From Cellulomonas sp. JH27-2 (GTDB lineage: Bacteria; Actinomycetota; Actinomycetes; Actinomycetales; Cellulomonadaceae): a stretch of DNA of 64,000 bases. A program made the position numbers and the translations under genes. Below, one piece after another: positions 54,285-62,532 of the stretch; positions within the stretch are counted from its first letter, which is position 1, and every line of letters starts with the position of its first letter. The stretch is taken from assembly GCF_014837175.1 (NCBI RefSeq), contig NZ_JACYFR010000005.1, positions 62,001-126,000 of the forward strand. The letters are read 5' to 3'. Below the pieces are notes generated by a model. That model saw nothing but the letters and a program-made list of their open reading frames with translations, searched no databases and was not told the DNA's origin.

Positions 54285-54387
54285 CCCCTCAGGATGGCGC
54301 GCCTCGGCGCCGAGCATGACCGTCCCAATCGTTTCAGCCCTGCTTCTCCACGCCCCGACCGAGCCCTGTACCCATCTCCCGCTGCGC

Positions 54388-54457
54388 CGAGCGCGCCCCT
54401 TCCGTGCCGAGCGCACCCGCTGGATGGGGTGCGCTCGGCGCCGAAGGGGCGCGCTCG
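54388..54457 (-). terminator. Nested double hairpin after AHSA1 gene
   Basis: Outer arms CGAGCGCGCCCCTTC / GAAGGGGCGCGCTCG (15 perfect pairs, 54388-54402 and 54443-54457) enclose inner arms GCCGAGCGCACCC / GGGTGCGCTCGGC (54406-54418 and 54427-54439). It lies 22 bases past the minus-strand stop at 54479. Confidence 0.7.
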
Positions 54458-54478
54458 CGGTGCGGCGGGGTCCCGGTG

Positions 54479-54949
54479 TCAGGACAGGAGGGCATCCAGG
54501 CGCTGGTAGCCGACGTCCATGCCGCCCTCCATGCCGCTGGCCACCATGCCGTCGCGGGACTCGAGAGTGGGGTAGACGGAGTGGATGCGGATCCGCGTCC
54601 GGTCGTCGCCCAGGTCCTCGAAGGTGACCGACTCGATCGCCACCACGTCCGGGAAGCCGAGGTACTCGAAGGTCTGGATCGCGAACTCGTCGGCCCGCAC
54701 GGTGTGGAACATGCCGCGGAACCCGTGCGTCGAACCGTCGGGCGCCGTGCTCACGTAGCTCCAGCGGCCACCGGAGACGAAGTCCCACTCGGAGATGTCC
54801 ATCTCCAGCTCGCGCGGGCCCATCCACTGCGCCACCAGCTCGGGCTTGGCGTGGGCCTCGAAGACGCGCGAGACGGGTGCGTCGAACTCGCGGGTGATGT
54901 CGATGAAGGGGACGCCGGCGGGTGCGTCGACGTGCAGCTCGTTGCTCAT
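54479..54949 (-). CDS. SRPBCC/AHSA1-domain protein
   Basis: A 156-residue START-like (AHSA1, Activator of Hsp90 ATPase homologue) protein: ITREFDAPVSRVFEAHAKPELVAQWMGPRELEMDI at the start of the fold and DGMVASGMEGGMDVGYQRLDALL at the C-terminal helix. Binds an unknown small hydrophobic ligand. ATG 54949 overlaps the stop of the upstream ArsR-type gene (ATGA). The ArsR/AHSA1 pairing is very common in actinobacteria. Confidence 0.87.
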   Translation of the reverse strand: MSNELHVDAPAGVPFIDITREFDAPVSRVFEAHAKPELVAQWMGPRELEMDISEWDFVSGGRWSYVSTAPDGSTHGFRGMFHTVRADEFAIQTFEYLGFPDVVAIESVTFEDLGDDRTRIRIHSVYPTLESRDGMVASGMEGGMDVGYQRLDALLS

Positions 54950-55344
54950 GATCGGTCCTTCGGGTCGTCGTGCGGGGTGGTGGGCGCCTCGAGAAGTGCG
55001 TCGAGCGAGCGGAACCGCTGCTCGTGGATCAGCCGGTAGCGGTCGATCCAGGCGGTGAGCTCCTCGAGGGCGCCGGGGTTGAGGTGGACGGGACGGCGCT
55101 GGGCGTCACGCGTGCGCGTCACGAGCCCGGCGGCCTCCAGGACACCGATGTGCTTCGAGACCGCCTGGAGCGAGATCTCGAAGGGTGCGGCGAGCTCGTT
55201 GACCGTCGCCGGGCCGCGGCTGAGCCGCGCCACGATCGTGCGCCTGACCGGGTCGCCCAGGGCGAGGAACGCCCTGTCGAGCCGATCGGTCGACGGGTCA
55301 CGGGTCACGTCGTCATCAACCTTCCAGTTAATCAACCAAACCAT
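54946..55344 (-). CDS. ArsR-family HTH regulator
   Basis: A 132-residue winged-helix repressor: AFLALGDPVRRTIVARLSRGPATVNELAAPFEISLQAVSKHIGVLE (given in part: ALGDPVRRTIVARLS and FEISLQAVSKHIGVLE), then the wing RTRDAQRRPVHLNPG. No CxC metal site is present, so it is not a metal sensor. ATG 55344 has TACCGT eight bases upstream, which suggests a leaderless start; the first ten codons contain GGTTTGGTTGATTAACTGG-type sequence that may be its own operator. GTG at the VTRDPS codon is an alternative start. Coupled to the AHSA1 gene. Confidence 0.83.
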   Translation of the reverse strand: MVWLINWKVDDDVTRDPSTDRLDRAFLALGDPVRRTIVARLSRGPATVNELAAPFEISLQAVSKHIGVLEAAGLVTRTRDAQRRPVHLNPGALEELTAWIDRYRLIHEQRFRSLDALLEAPTTPHDDPKDRS

Positions 55345-55412
55345 TGAATACGACGGTACGACGAGACCGGCGGTCCGTCAACAGCCCCGCACGTCGACCG
55401 CGGGGCCGGCGG

Positions 55413-56288
55413 TCAGCGGAAGACGATCGTGCGGTGCCCGTCCAGCAGGATGCGGTGCTCCGCGTGCCAGCGCACGGCCCGCGCCAGGGCGCGTCGCTCG
55501 ACGTCCTGACCGAGCGCCACCAGGTCCTCGACCGAGCGGGAGTGGTCCACGCGCTCGACGTCCTGCTCGATGATCGGCCCCTCGTCCAGGTCGCCCGTGA
55601 CGTAGTGGGCGGTCGCCCCGATGAGCTTGACGCCGCGGTCGTGCGCCTGCGCGTAGGGGCGGGCGCCCTTGAACGACGGGAGGAACGAGTGGTGGATGTT
55701 GATGACGCGCCCGGCCAGCGCGCGGCACAGGTCGTCGGACAGGATCTGCATGTAGCGGGCCAGCACGACGAGCTCGACGTCGAGCTCCTCGACGAGCTCG
55801 AGCAGCCGCGCCTCGGCGTCCGCCTTCGTCGCCGCGGTCACCGGGACGTGGTGGAAGCCGATGCCGTAGAAGCCCGCGAGCGGCTCGAGGACGGTGTGGT
55901 TGGAGACCACCGCGACGAGGTCGATCGGAAGGTCCTCCGACCGCTGCCGGAACGCCAGGTCGTTGAGGCAGTGCGCGGCCGTCGAGCCCATGACGAGGGT
56001 CCGCACCGGCCGCCCGGCGACGTCGAGCGACCACGTGAGGTCGAACTCGGCGGACAGCCGGCCCAGCGCCTGCTCGAGCTCGCCGCGCCCGGCCGGCGAC
56101 GTCACCTGCACCCGCATGAAGAACAGCCCCGACAACGGGTTGCCGAACTGCTGGGACTCGGTGATGTTGCCGCCGTGGTCGGCAAGCAGCCCGGCCACGG
56201 CGTGCACGATGCCGGGGCGGTCGGGGCAGGACAGGGTCAGGACCCAGGGGGTGGGACCATCCGCACGGTGGGACGCAGCAGGGGACAC
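55413..56288 (-). CDS. purU: Formyltetrahydrofolate deformylase
   Basis: Hydrolyses 10-formyl-THF to formate and THF, balancing the one-carbon pool and supplying formate to PurT. N-terminal ACT domain (WVLTLSCPDRPGIVHAVAGLL, residues 15-95) then a formyltransferase fold with VVSNHTVLEPLAGFYGIGFHHVPV, NIHHSFLPSFKGARPYAQA (catalytic Asn and His) and VTGDLDEGPIIEQDVERVDH (catalytic Asp). Length 291 is standard. Start GTG 56288 has TACTCT eight bases upstream; GTG 56294 is too close to that box. The intact catalytic motifs contrast with the degenerate PurN-like gene at 25 kb. Confidence 0.95.
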   Translation of the reverse strand: MSPAASHRADGPTPWVLTLSCPDRPGIVHAVAGLLADHGGNITESQQFGNPLSGLFFMRVQVTSPAGRGELEQALGRLSAEFDLTWSLDVAGRPVRTLVMGSTAAHCLNDLAFRQRSEDLPIDLVAVVSNHTVLEPLAGFYGIGFHHVPVTAATKADAEARLLELVEELDVELVVLARYMQILSDDLCRALAGRVINIHHSFLPSFKGARPYAQAHDRGVKLIGATAHYVTGDLDEGPIIEQDVERVDHSRSVEDLVALGQDVERRALARAVRWHAEHRILLDGHRTIVFR

Positions 56289-56336
56289 GAGCACCGAGAG
56301 TAGTGCGCCCGCGCGCCTGGCTGACACGATGGGGGC

Positions 56337-56828
56337 ATGACGCAGGCCGACCTCGACATCCGCCCCGTCTCTCTCGAGGAGGCGGGTGAGCTCCTGACGC
56401 TGCGCCGCGCGGCCTTCGTGACGGAGGCCCAGCAGTACGGCGACCCCCACATCCCGCCGCTCACGCAGACCATCGACGAGCTCGTCGAGGACCTGCAGAC
56501 GGACGGCGTGATCACGCTCGCGGGCTGGGACGGACACCGCATGGTCGGCTCGATCCGCGTGCTGATCGAGGGCAGCAAAGCCACGCTCGGCCGGTTCGCG
56601 GTGGCCCCAGACCTGCAGGGACAGGGCTTCGGCACGCAACTCCTCCTGGCGATCCTGCCGTACCTGCCCGAGGGCATCGAGGAGGTCTGGGTGTTCACCG
56701 GGCGGGACTCGGTGCAGAACCTCGCGCTGTACGCCAAGCACGGCTACGAGCACCAGCACGACCAGACCGCCGGCGACCTGACCTACGCGTTCCTGCGCAA
56801 GACGCTGGGTGACGGGGTGGAGCAGTAG
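56337..56828 (+). CDS. GNAT-family N-acetyltransferase
   Basis: A 163-residue GNAT fold: VSLEEAGELLTLRRAAFVTEAQ, acceptor-side TIDELVEDLQTDG, acetyl-CoA-binding LGRFAVAPDLQGQGFGTQLLLAILPYLP (motif Q/RxxGxG as QGQGFG) and YAKHGYEHQ at the end. Substrate unknown. ATG 56337. Divergent from purU; its -10 may overlap that of purU around 56300. Confidence 0.85.
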   Translation: MTQADLDIRPVSLEEAGELLTLRRAAFVTEAQQYGDPHIPPLTQTIDELVEDLQTDGVITLAGWDGHRMVGSIRVLIEGSKATLGRFAVAPDLQGQGFGTQLLLAILPYLPEGIEEVWVFTGRDSVQNLALYAKHGYEHQHDQTAGDLTYAFLRKTLGDGVEQ

Positions 56829-56938
56829 CCGCGACGAGCGGCGCCGGGCGCTCGGGCCGGAGCGGGACGCCGCCCGTCGACCCGGTCGTCGGCCTGCCGG
56901 AGACCGGCCTGTCGGGGCGCCCGACGGAGCCGATCGAG

Positions 56939-57658
56939 GTGCCCGCCGGCGTCGTCGCGGTGCTGGTCGGCCTGACCGACGGGCCTGTCGATGTGGGCGC
57001 GCTCGAGGCGGTGTGGGTCAACGGCGTGGGCGGGCAGACGTTCCGGGCCGACGACCTGTACGTGAAGTGGGCGCCTGCAGGTACCGACCAGGACCTCGAG
57101 GCCGAGGCGGTGCGCCTGGCGTGGGCGTCGCGATGGACGCCCGTGCCGGAGGTCGTCGGGCACGGCGCCGACGAGACGGGGCAGTGGCTCGTGACGCGCG
57201 CGATGCCGGGCCGCAACGCGGTCGACCCGGTGTGGGTGGCGCGTCCCGCGCAGGCCGCGCGCGAGCTCGGTGTCGCGCTGCGGGCCCTGCACGACGCGCT
57301 GCCCGTCGCCGAGTGTCCCTTCGACTGGGGCGTGCCGGCGCGGCTCGCCCGGGCGGGCGTCCCGGCGGAGGCCGGAGCGGCCCTCGTCGGGCCCGTGCCT
57401 CGCGTCGCACGTCTGGTCGTCTGCCACGGCGACGCGTGCGCGCCCAACACCCTGCTGGCCGACGACGGCACCTGGACCGGGCACCTGGACCTCGGCGCCC
57501 TGGGCGTCGCCGACCTGTGGGCGGACCTGGCGATCATCGCGTGGAGCACCGAGTGGAACTACGGCCCGGGCTTCGAGGACGACGTGTACGCGGGCTACGG
57601 GATCGAGCCCGATCCCGAGCGGATCGCCTTCTACCGGCGGCTGTGGAACGCCACCTGA
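56939..57658 (+). CDS. APH-family phosphotransferase-like protein
   Basis: A 239-residue aminoglycoside-phosphotransferase-fold kinase. DLYVKWAP has the ATP-binding Lys, VVCHGDACAPNTLL is the catalytic HGDxxxxN loop, and HLDLGALGVADLWADLA has the metal-binding DxG. N-terminal VWVNGVGGQTFRADD is the glycine loop. It resembles APH(3') types; small-molecule or antibiotic substrates are possible but cannot be read from sequence. GTG 56939 is the first recognised start; the open frame extends upstream toward the GNAT gene without a usual start codon. Confidence 0.78.
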   Translation: MPAGVVAVLVGLTDGPVDVGALEAVWVNGVGGQTFRADDLYVKWAPAGTDQDLEAEAVRLAWASRWTPVPEVVGHGADETGQWLVTRAMPGRNAVDPVWVARPAQAARELGVALRALHDALPVAECPFDWGVPARLARAGVPAEAGAALVGPVPRVARLVVCHGDACAPNTLLADDGTWTGHLDLGALGVADLWADLAIIAWSTEWNYGPGFEDDVYAGYGIEPDPERIAFYRRLWNAT

Positions 57659-57680
57659 CTCCACCCGACTCCTCGGTGCC

Positions 57681-58610
57681 TCAGCGCCGGAAGGTGTAGA
57701 CGGCCTTCTGGTACTTCTTGCCGTAGGCCTTCCAGAGCGCCTTGGCCGACGTCGCGCGCTTGCCGGTGCACGACTGCGTGTAGCTGCCGTACTGCTTCTT
57801 GTGCGTGATGACGATCGCCATGCAGTCGGCCTGGCGCTCGTTGCCGTCGCCGAACTCGCCCGACTTGCGCTTGAACACCTTCGCGGTCGTGGCATCGGCC
57901 TTGTCGCGCCACGCGGTGCCCTTGACCAGGCGGCGGAACTGCACGATGTGCGCGCACTCGTGCAGTGCGACGTGCCGGAGCTGGGAGCCGGTCATGCCGC
58001 TCTTCAGGTGGATCTCGTGGTTCCACGTGTAGGTCTTCTTGCTGCTCGCGGACGTCTGCGTCCACACGTAGGTCTCGGTCGCCTGGCCGACGACGTAGGA
58101 GTTCACGAGCGGCGTGTTCACGACGATCGGTGTCGTCGGGCAGTACGCCTTCATGTACTTGCGGGCCTTCGCGATGTAGGCCTTGTACTTCTTGCCGTCC
58201 GTGGCCCAGCTGGTCCACTTCTCGGTCACGCTCGTCGTGCTCTTCGTCTTGCCGACCAGCAGCCGGAACGACTTCTTGCCCGGCTTGACCTTGTAGGCGA
58301 CCGTGAACGTCGACTTCGACACCTTCGCGGTGTCGACCGTGACCCACGTCGAGCCGTCCTTGCGCTGCACCGTGACCTTCTGCCCGACGCTGGGGTAGAC
58401 GGTGCCGGAGAACTTCACCGTCGTCGTCGACAGCGGGTACTCCGGCGGGATCATGCTGAGGAACGGCTTGTACGCAGCGGTCGCGCCCGGCGCGGTCATC
58501 AGGCCGATCCCCGCGAGCAGCGCGACGACCAGCGTCGTGGCGAGCAACCGGACCCGACAGCCGGTGCGGCGGCCTGCGGCGCTGCGGGCGCTGTGCGCAC
58601 TGTGGGCCAC
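57681..58610 (-). CDS. Secreted protein with HExxH zinc-protease motif
   Basis: A 309-residue secreted protein. Signal peptide of about 45 residues ending GATAAYK. Residues 50-130 look like a beta-sandwich (VKFSGTVYPSVGQKVTVQRK, WVTVDTAKVSKSTFTVAY). The second half has an HExxH motif near residue 216-220 (LRHVALHECAHIVQF) and 30-40 residues later GDGNERQADCMAI, where the Glu or Asp could be the third zinc ligand, as in minigluzincins. Two Cys pairs may form disulfides. I do not recognise a named family. ATG 58610. Near the end KALWKAYGKKYQKAVYTFRR is strongly basic. Confidence 0.68.
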   Translation of the reverse strand: MAHSAHSARSAAGRRTGCRVRLLATTLVVALLAGIGLMTAPGATAAYKPFLSMIPPEYPLSTTTVKFSGTVYPSVGQKVTVQRKDGSTWVTVDTAKVSKSTFTVAYKVKPGKKSFRLLVGKTKSTTSVTEKWTSWATDGKKYKAYIAKARKYMKAYCPTTPIVVNTPLVNSYVVGQATETYVWTQTSASSKKTYTWNHEIHLKSGMTGSQLRHVALHECAHIVQFRRLVKGTAWRDKADATTAKVFKRKSGEFGDGNERQADCMAIVITHKKQYGSYTQSCTGKRATSAKALWKAYGKKYQKAVYTFRR

Positions 58611-58688
58611 GAGAGTCCTCCTCGACGGACGGGCGATCCGGTCGAGGGTAGTCGCGAAACAAGGGTTCGGGTACCCCGGTCCGGTTGC

Positions 58689-58694
58689 TAGGCT
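58689..58694 (+). promoter_or_regulatory. -10 box for the glyA-folD transcript
   Basis: TAGGCT lies seven bases before the predicted start of the ZTP riboswitch RNA. Confidence 0.5.
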
Positions 58695-58699
58695 GTCCG

Positions 58700-58785
58700 C
58701 GTCGCGACTGGCGCACAGGGTGGGTCACCACCGGGGAGCGACGAGCAGCAGGACCAACGGGTCGGACGCCTGGGCCCCCGGTCAC
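58700..58785 (+). ncRNA. ZTP riboswitch (pfl motif) of glyA-folD
   Basis: The same conserved blocks as the purH leader: GCGACTGGCG (58704-58713), GTGGGTCACCACCGGGGAGCG-like hairpin (key part CACCACCGGGGAGCG at 58726-58740) and ACGCCTGGGC (58766-58775). The linker differs, so it is not a recent copy. It precedes glyA by about 80 bases; control of translation or transcription cannot be decided by eye. Confidence 0.92.
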
Positions 58786-58856
58786 CACCACACCGGTCCC
58801 CACCGAGTGCGCGGTGCCGGACCTCCGGCCACCCGCACGCTGCCGAAGGAGCTTTC

Positions 58857-60149
58857 GTGAGCGCCGAGAACACCCCGATCCTCGACCAGAACATCTCCGA
58901 GCTCGATCCGGAGATCGCCGCGGTCCTCGACGCGGAGCTGGCCCGCCAGCAGTCCACGCTCGAGATGATCGCGTCCGAGAACTTCGTGCCCCGCGCGGTC
59001 CTGCAGGCGCAGGGTTCCGTGCTGACCAACAAGTACGCCGAGGGGTACCCGGGCCGCCGCTACTACGGCGGCTGCGAGCAGGTCGACGTCGCGGAGAACA
59101 TCGCGATCGAGCGGGCCAAGGCCCTGTTCGGCGCCGAGTTCGCCAACGTCCAGCCGCACTCCGGCGCCACGGCCAACGCTGCCGTGCTGCACGCCATCGC
59201 CCGCCCCGGCGACACCATCCTGGGCCTCGCGCTCGACCAGGGCGGCCACCTGACGCACGGCATGAAGATCAACTTCTCGGGCCGCCTCTACAACATCGTC
59301 GCGTACGGCGTGGATCCGACCACGTCGCTCGTCGACATGGCCGAGGTGCGCCGGCTCGCGGTCGAGCACAAGCCGAAGGTCATCATCGCCGGCTGGTCGG
59401 CGTACCCGCGCGAGCTCGACTTCGCGGAGTTCCGTGCCATCGCCGACGAGGTCGGCGCGCTGCTGTGGGTCGACATGGCGCACTTCGCGGGCCTCGTCGC
59501 GGCGGGCATCCACCCGTCGCCCGTCCCGCACGCGCACGTCGTCTCGTCGACCGTCCACAAGACGATCGGCGGCCCGCGCTCGGGCTTCATCCTCACCAAC
59601 GACGCCGACCTGGCCAAGAAGATCAACTCCGCGGTCTTCCCCGGCCAGCAGGGCGGCCCGCTCATGCACGTGATCGCCGCCAAGGCCGTCGCGTTCAAGA
59701 TCGCCGGCACGCCGGAGTTCCGCGACCGCCAGGAGCGCACCGTCCGTGGCGCGCGGATCGTCGCCGAGCGGCTGACCGCCGGTGACGTCGTGGGTGCGGG
59801 CATCTCGGTCCGCTCGGGCGGCACCGACGTGCACCTGGTGCTCGTCGACCTGCGCGACGCCGCGATCGACGGCAAGGAGGCCGAGGACCTCCTGCACGAG
59901 GTCGGCATCACCGTGAACCGCAACGCGGTCCCCAACGACCCGCGGCCGCCGATGGTCACGTCGGGCCTTCGCATCGGCACCCCCGCGCTGGCCACGCGCG
60001 GCTTCGGCGACGCGGAGTTCACGGAGGTCGCGGACATCATCGCGACGGCCCTCGTCGGCGGCGAGACGCTCGACGTCCCGGCGCTCCGCGCGCGCGTCGC
60101 CAAGCTGGCCGACGCGTTCCCGCTGTACCCCGGCCTGGAGCAGTACTGA
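58857..60149 (+). CDS. glyA: Serine hydroxymethyltransferase
   Basis: PLP enzyme converting serine and THF to glycine and 5,10-methylene-[26 protein letters not shown] at the start, [39 protein letters not shown]-equivalent [13 protein letters not shown], Lys235 for PLP in [15 protein letters not shown] and [11 protein letters not shown]. The 430-residue length is standard. Start GTG 58857 has GAAGGA upstream. It is followed after one base by folD. Confidence 0.97.
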   Translation: MSAENTPILDQNISELDPEIAAVLDAELARQQSTLEMIASENFVPRAVLQAQGSVLTNKYAEGYPGRRYYGGCEQVDVAENIAIERAKALFGAEFANVQPHSGATANAAVLHAIARPGDTILGLALDQGGHLTHGMKINFSGRLYNIVAYGVDPTTSLVDMAEVRRLAVEHKPKVIIAGWSAYPRELDFAEFRAIADEVGALLWVDMAHFAGLVAAGIHPSPVPHAHVVSSTVHKTIGGPRSGFILTNDADLAKKINSAVFPGQQGGPLMHVIAAKAVAFKIAGTPEFRDRQERTVRGARIVAERLTAGDVVGAGISVRSGGTDVHLVLVDLRDAAIDGKEAEDLLHEVGITVNRNAVPNDPRPPMVTSGLRIGTPALATRGFGDAEFTEVADIIATALVGGETLDVPALRARVAKLADAFPLYPGLEQY

Positions 60150-60150
60150 G

Positions 60151-61038
60151 ATGACGGCACGGGTCCTGGACGGCAAGGCGACCGCCGCGACGATCAAGAC
60201 CGAGCTGACCGCGCGCGTCGCGGCGCTCGCCGAGCGCGGTGTCACGCCCGGGCTGGGCACGCTGCTGGTCGGCGACGACCCGGGTTCGCAGTGGTACGTG
60301 GCCGGCAAGCACAAGGACTGCGCGGAGGTGGGCATCGCCTCGATCCGTGAGGACCTGCCGGCCGACGCGACGCAGGAGGAGATCGAGGCCGCGGTGCGGC
60401 GCCTGAACGAGGACCCGGCGTGCACCGGGTTCATCGTGCAGCTGCCGCTGCCGAAGGGCATCGACACCAACGCGGTCCTGGAGCTCGTCGACCCGGACAA
60501 GGACGCCGACGGGTTGCACCCGACCAACCTGGGCCGCCTGGTGCTGCGCGTCAACGAGCCGGTCACGAGCCCGCTGCCGTGCACGCCGCGCGGGATCATC
60601 GAGCTCATCGAGCGGCACGGGATCGACCTGGCCGGTGCGGACGTGGTCGTCGTCGGCCGCGGCGTCACCGTCGGGCGGTCCATCGGGCTGCTGCTCACGC
60701 GGCGTGAGGTCAACGCGACCGTCACGCTCACGCACACGGGCACGGAGGACCTGACGGAGCACACGCGCAACGCCGACGTCATCGTCGCCGCTGCCGGCGT
60801 GCAGGGCGTCATCACGGCCGACATCGTCAAGCCGGGTGCCGTCGTCATCGACGTCGGCGTCTCCCGGGCCACCGACCCGGAGACCGGCAAGAGCCGCGTC
60901 GTCGGCGACGTCGACCCCGGCGTGCTCGAGGTCGCGTCGTGGGTCTCGCCGAACCCCGGTGGGGTGGGCCCGATGACGCGCGCGATGCTGCTCAGCAACG
61001 TCGTCGACTCCGCGGAGCGCGCGGCGGGGATCGCCTAG
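60151..61038 (+). CDS. folD: Methylene-THF dehydrogenase/cyclohydrolase
   Basis: A bifunctional 295-residue enzyme that oxidises 5,10-methylene-THF (product of GlyA) to 10-formyl-THF. Hallmarks: [23 protein letters not shown] (catalytic Lys), [58 protein letters not shown] and [13 protein letters not shown]. It normally has YVRxK; here WYVAGKHK is equivalent. Translationally coupled to glyA and under the same ZTP riboswitch. Confidence 0.96.
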   Translation: MTARVLDGKATAATIKTELTARVAALAERGVTPGLGTLLVGDDPGSQWYVAGKHKDCAEVGIASIREDLPADATQEEIEAAVRRLNEDPACTGFIVQLPLPKGIDTNAVLELVDPDKDADGLHPTNLGRLVLRVNEPVTSPLPCTPRGIIELIERHGIDLAGADVVVVGRGVTVGRSIGLLLTRREVNATVTLTHTGTEDLTEHTRNADVIVAAAGVQGVITADIVKPGAVVIDVGVSRATDPETGKSRVVGDVDPGVLEVASWVSPNPGGVGPMTRAMLLSNVVDSAERAAGIA

Positions 61039-61065
61039 CTCCAGGACTGGCCTACCGGTCGCGCA

Positions 61066-61112
61066 ACGACGAGGATCGCCCTCGGGACACGTTCCCGGGG
61101 GCGATCGTCGTC
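61066..61112 (+). terminator. Hairpin after folD
   Basis: Arms ATCGCCC-T-CGGG / CCCG-G-GGGCGAT with an eight-base loop, extended by ACGA / TCGT with a bulge, 28 bases after the folD stop. Confidence 0.6.
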
Positions 61113-61137
61113 CCGGATCCGGCCGAGGAGGCAGCTC

Positions 61138-61623
61138 ATGGGCATCATCCACCCCCACCTCTGGTACTCCGACAACGCCTACGAGGCCGCGGAGTTCTAC
61201 GTCTCGATCTTCCCGAACTCGTCGATCACGAACGTGGTGCGCGCTCCCGCGGACATGCCCGACGTGAAGAAGGGCGATCCGTTCATCGTCCAGTACGTGC
61301 TGGACGGGCAGCAGGTGGAGGCCATCTCGGCCGGGCCGTCGCTGCAGCTCAACGCCGCGTTCTCGTTCGTCGTGGACTGCGAGGACCAGGCCGAGGTCGA
61401 CCGCTACTGGGACGCACTCCTTGCCGGCGGCGGCCAGGAGGTGCAGTGCGGCTGGCTCACCGACCGGTTCGGGCTGTCGTGGCAGGTGGTGCCGCGCCGC
61501 GCGATGGAGCTGATGTTGGGACCGGACGCCGACCCGGAAGGCGCGGCACGCGCGACCGCGGTGATGATGACGCAGGTCAAGCTGGACGTCGCGGCCCTGG
61601 AGGCGGCGTACCGCGGCGACTGA
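61138..61623 (+). CDS. VOC/PhnB-like family protein
   Basis: A 161-residue glyoxalase-fold protein of the 3-demethylubiquinone methyltransferase-like (PhnB) group: HPHLWYSDNAYEAAEFYVSIFPNSSI at the start, LQLNAAFSFVVDCEDQAEVDRYWDALLAGG, and WLTDRFGLSWQVVP. The fold usually binds a metal but no certain ligand set is visible. Start ATG 61138 follows GAGGAGGCAGCTC. Possible substrates are unknown. Confidence 0.83.
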   Translation: MGIIHPHLWYSDNAYEAAEFYVSIFPNSSITNVVRAPADMPDVKKGDPFIVQYVLDGQQVEAISAGPSLQLNAAFSFVVDCEDQAEVDRYWDALLAGGGQEVQCGWLTDRFGLSWQVVPRRAMELMLGPDADPEGAARATAVMMTQVKLDVAALEAAYRGD

Positions 61624-61660
61624 GGCTCGCCGTGTCGGTGGCGTGGGGTTGGATGGGCAC

Positions 61661-62473
61661 GTGCTCACGATCGCGACCGTCAACGTCAACGGCATCCGTG
61701 CCGCCTTCCGTCGGGGGATGGACACCTGGCTCGACCAGCGCAAGCCCGATGTGCTGCTGCTCCAGGAGGTGCGGGCGTCCGACGAGATCCTCGCCGACCA
61801 CCTCGAGGCCGGCGGGTGGCACCTGGCGCACGAGGCCAGCGAGACGAAGGGCCGCGCCGGCGTGGCCATCGCCTCCCGGCTGCCCATGAGCGCCGTGCGG
61901 ATCGGCCTCAGGACCGGTGTGACCGGGGACAGCGGGCGGTGGGTCGAGGCCGACCTCGAGCTGGCCGCTCACGAGGGCGCGCCGGCGCGCTCCGTGACTG
62001 TCGTGTCCACCTACCTGCACTCGGGCACCGAGGGCACGCCGTCGATGGACGAGAAGTACGCGTTCCTCGACCACGTCACGGCCCGGCTCGCGGACATCGC
62101 CGAGGGCGGCGGGTACGCGGTCGTCGCGGGCGACGTGAACATCGCGCACCGCGAGGTGGACATCAAGAACTGGAAGGGCAACCTCAAGAAGGCGGGCTTC
62201 CTGCCGCGCGAGCGCGCCTACCTGGACCGCTGGTTCGACGACCTGGGCTGGCGTGACCTGGGGCGCGAGCTCGGCGGCGAGGGACCCGGGCCCTTCACGT
62301 GGTGGTCGTGGCGCGGGCAGGCGTTCGACAACGACTCCGGCTGGCGGATCGACTACCAGCTCGCGACGCCCGAGCTCGCCGACGCCGCCGTCAGTGCGAC
62401 CGTGGACCGGGCGGCGACCTACGCCGAGCGGTTCTCCGACCACGCGCCGCTGGTGGTCGAGTACGACCTGTGA
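61661..62473 (+). CDS. xthA: Exodeoxyribonuclease III
   Basis: A 270-residue ExoIII/AP endonuclease of the EEP superfamily for base-excision repair. VNVNGIRAAFRRG, LLLQEVRA (catalytic Glu), STYLHSGTEG, VVAGDVNIAHREVDI (Asp-Val-Asn), FTWWSWRG, DNDSGWRIDYQLATP and SDHAPLVVEYDL (catalytic Asp-His). Start GTG 61661 gives the usual family N-terminus; GTG 61643 is upstream in frame. Co-directional with the VOC gene, 37 bases away. Confidence 0.93.
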   Translation: MLTIATVNVNGIRAAFRRGMDTWLDQRKPDVLLLQEVRASDEILADHLEAGGWHLAHEASETKGRAGVAIASRLPMSAVRIGLRTGVTGDSGRWVEADLELAAHEGAPARSVTVVSTYLHSGTEGTPSMDEKYAFLDHVTARLADIAEGGGYAVVAGDVNIAHREVDIKNWKGNLKKAGFLPRERAYLDRWFDDLGWRDLGRELGGEGPGPFTWWSWRGQAFDNDSGWRIDYQLATPELADAAVSATVDRAATYAERFSDHAPLVVEYDL

Positions 62474-62482
62474 GCCGACTCA

Positions 62483-62532
62483 GCTGACCGCGGTCGCGCT
62501 CGATCGACGACCGACGTCGGTGATCGGTCAGC
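62483..62532. terminator. Possible shared hairpin between xthA and mrp
   Basis: Eight-base arms GCTGACCG / CGGTCAGC around 34 bases. The right arm covers the mrp stop codon at 62528. Weak evidence. Confidence 0.35.

Noticed and set aside
56939..57658. Antibiotic-resistance gene call for the APH-like protein
   Set aside because: The kinase fold is clear, but nothing in the sequence or context shows an antibiotic substrate.
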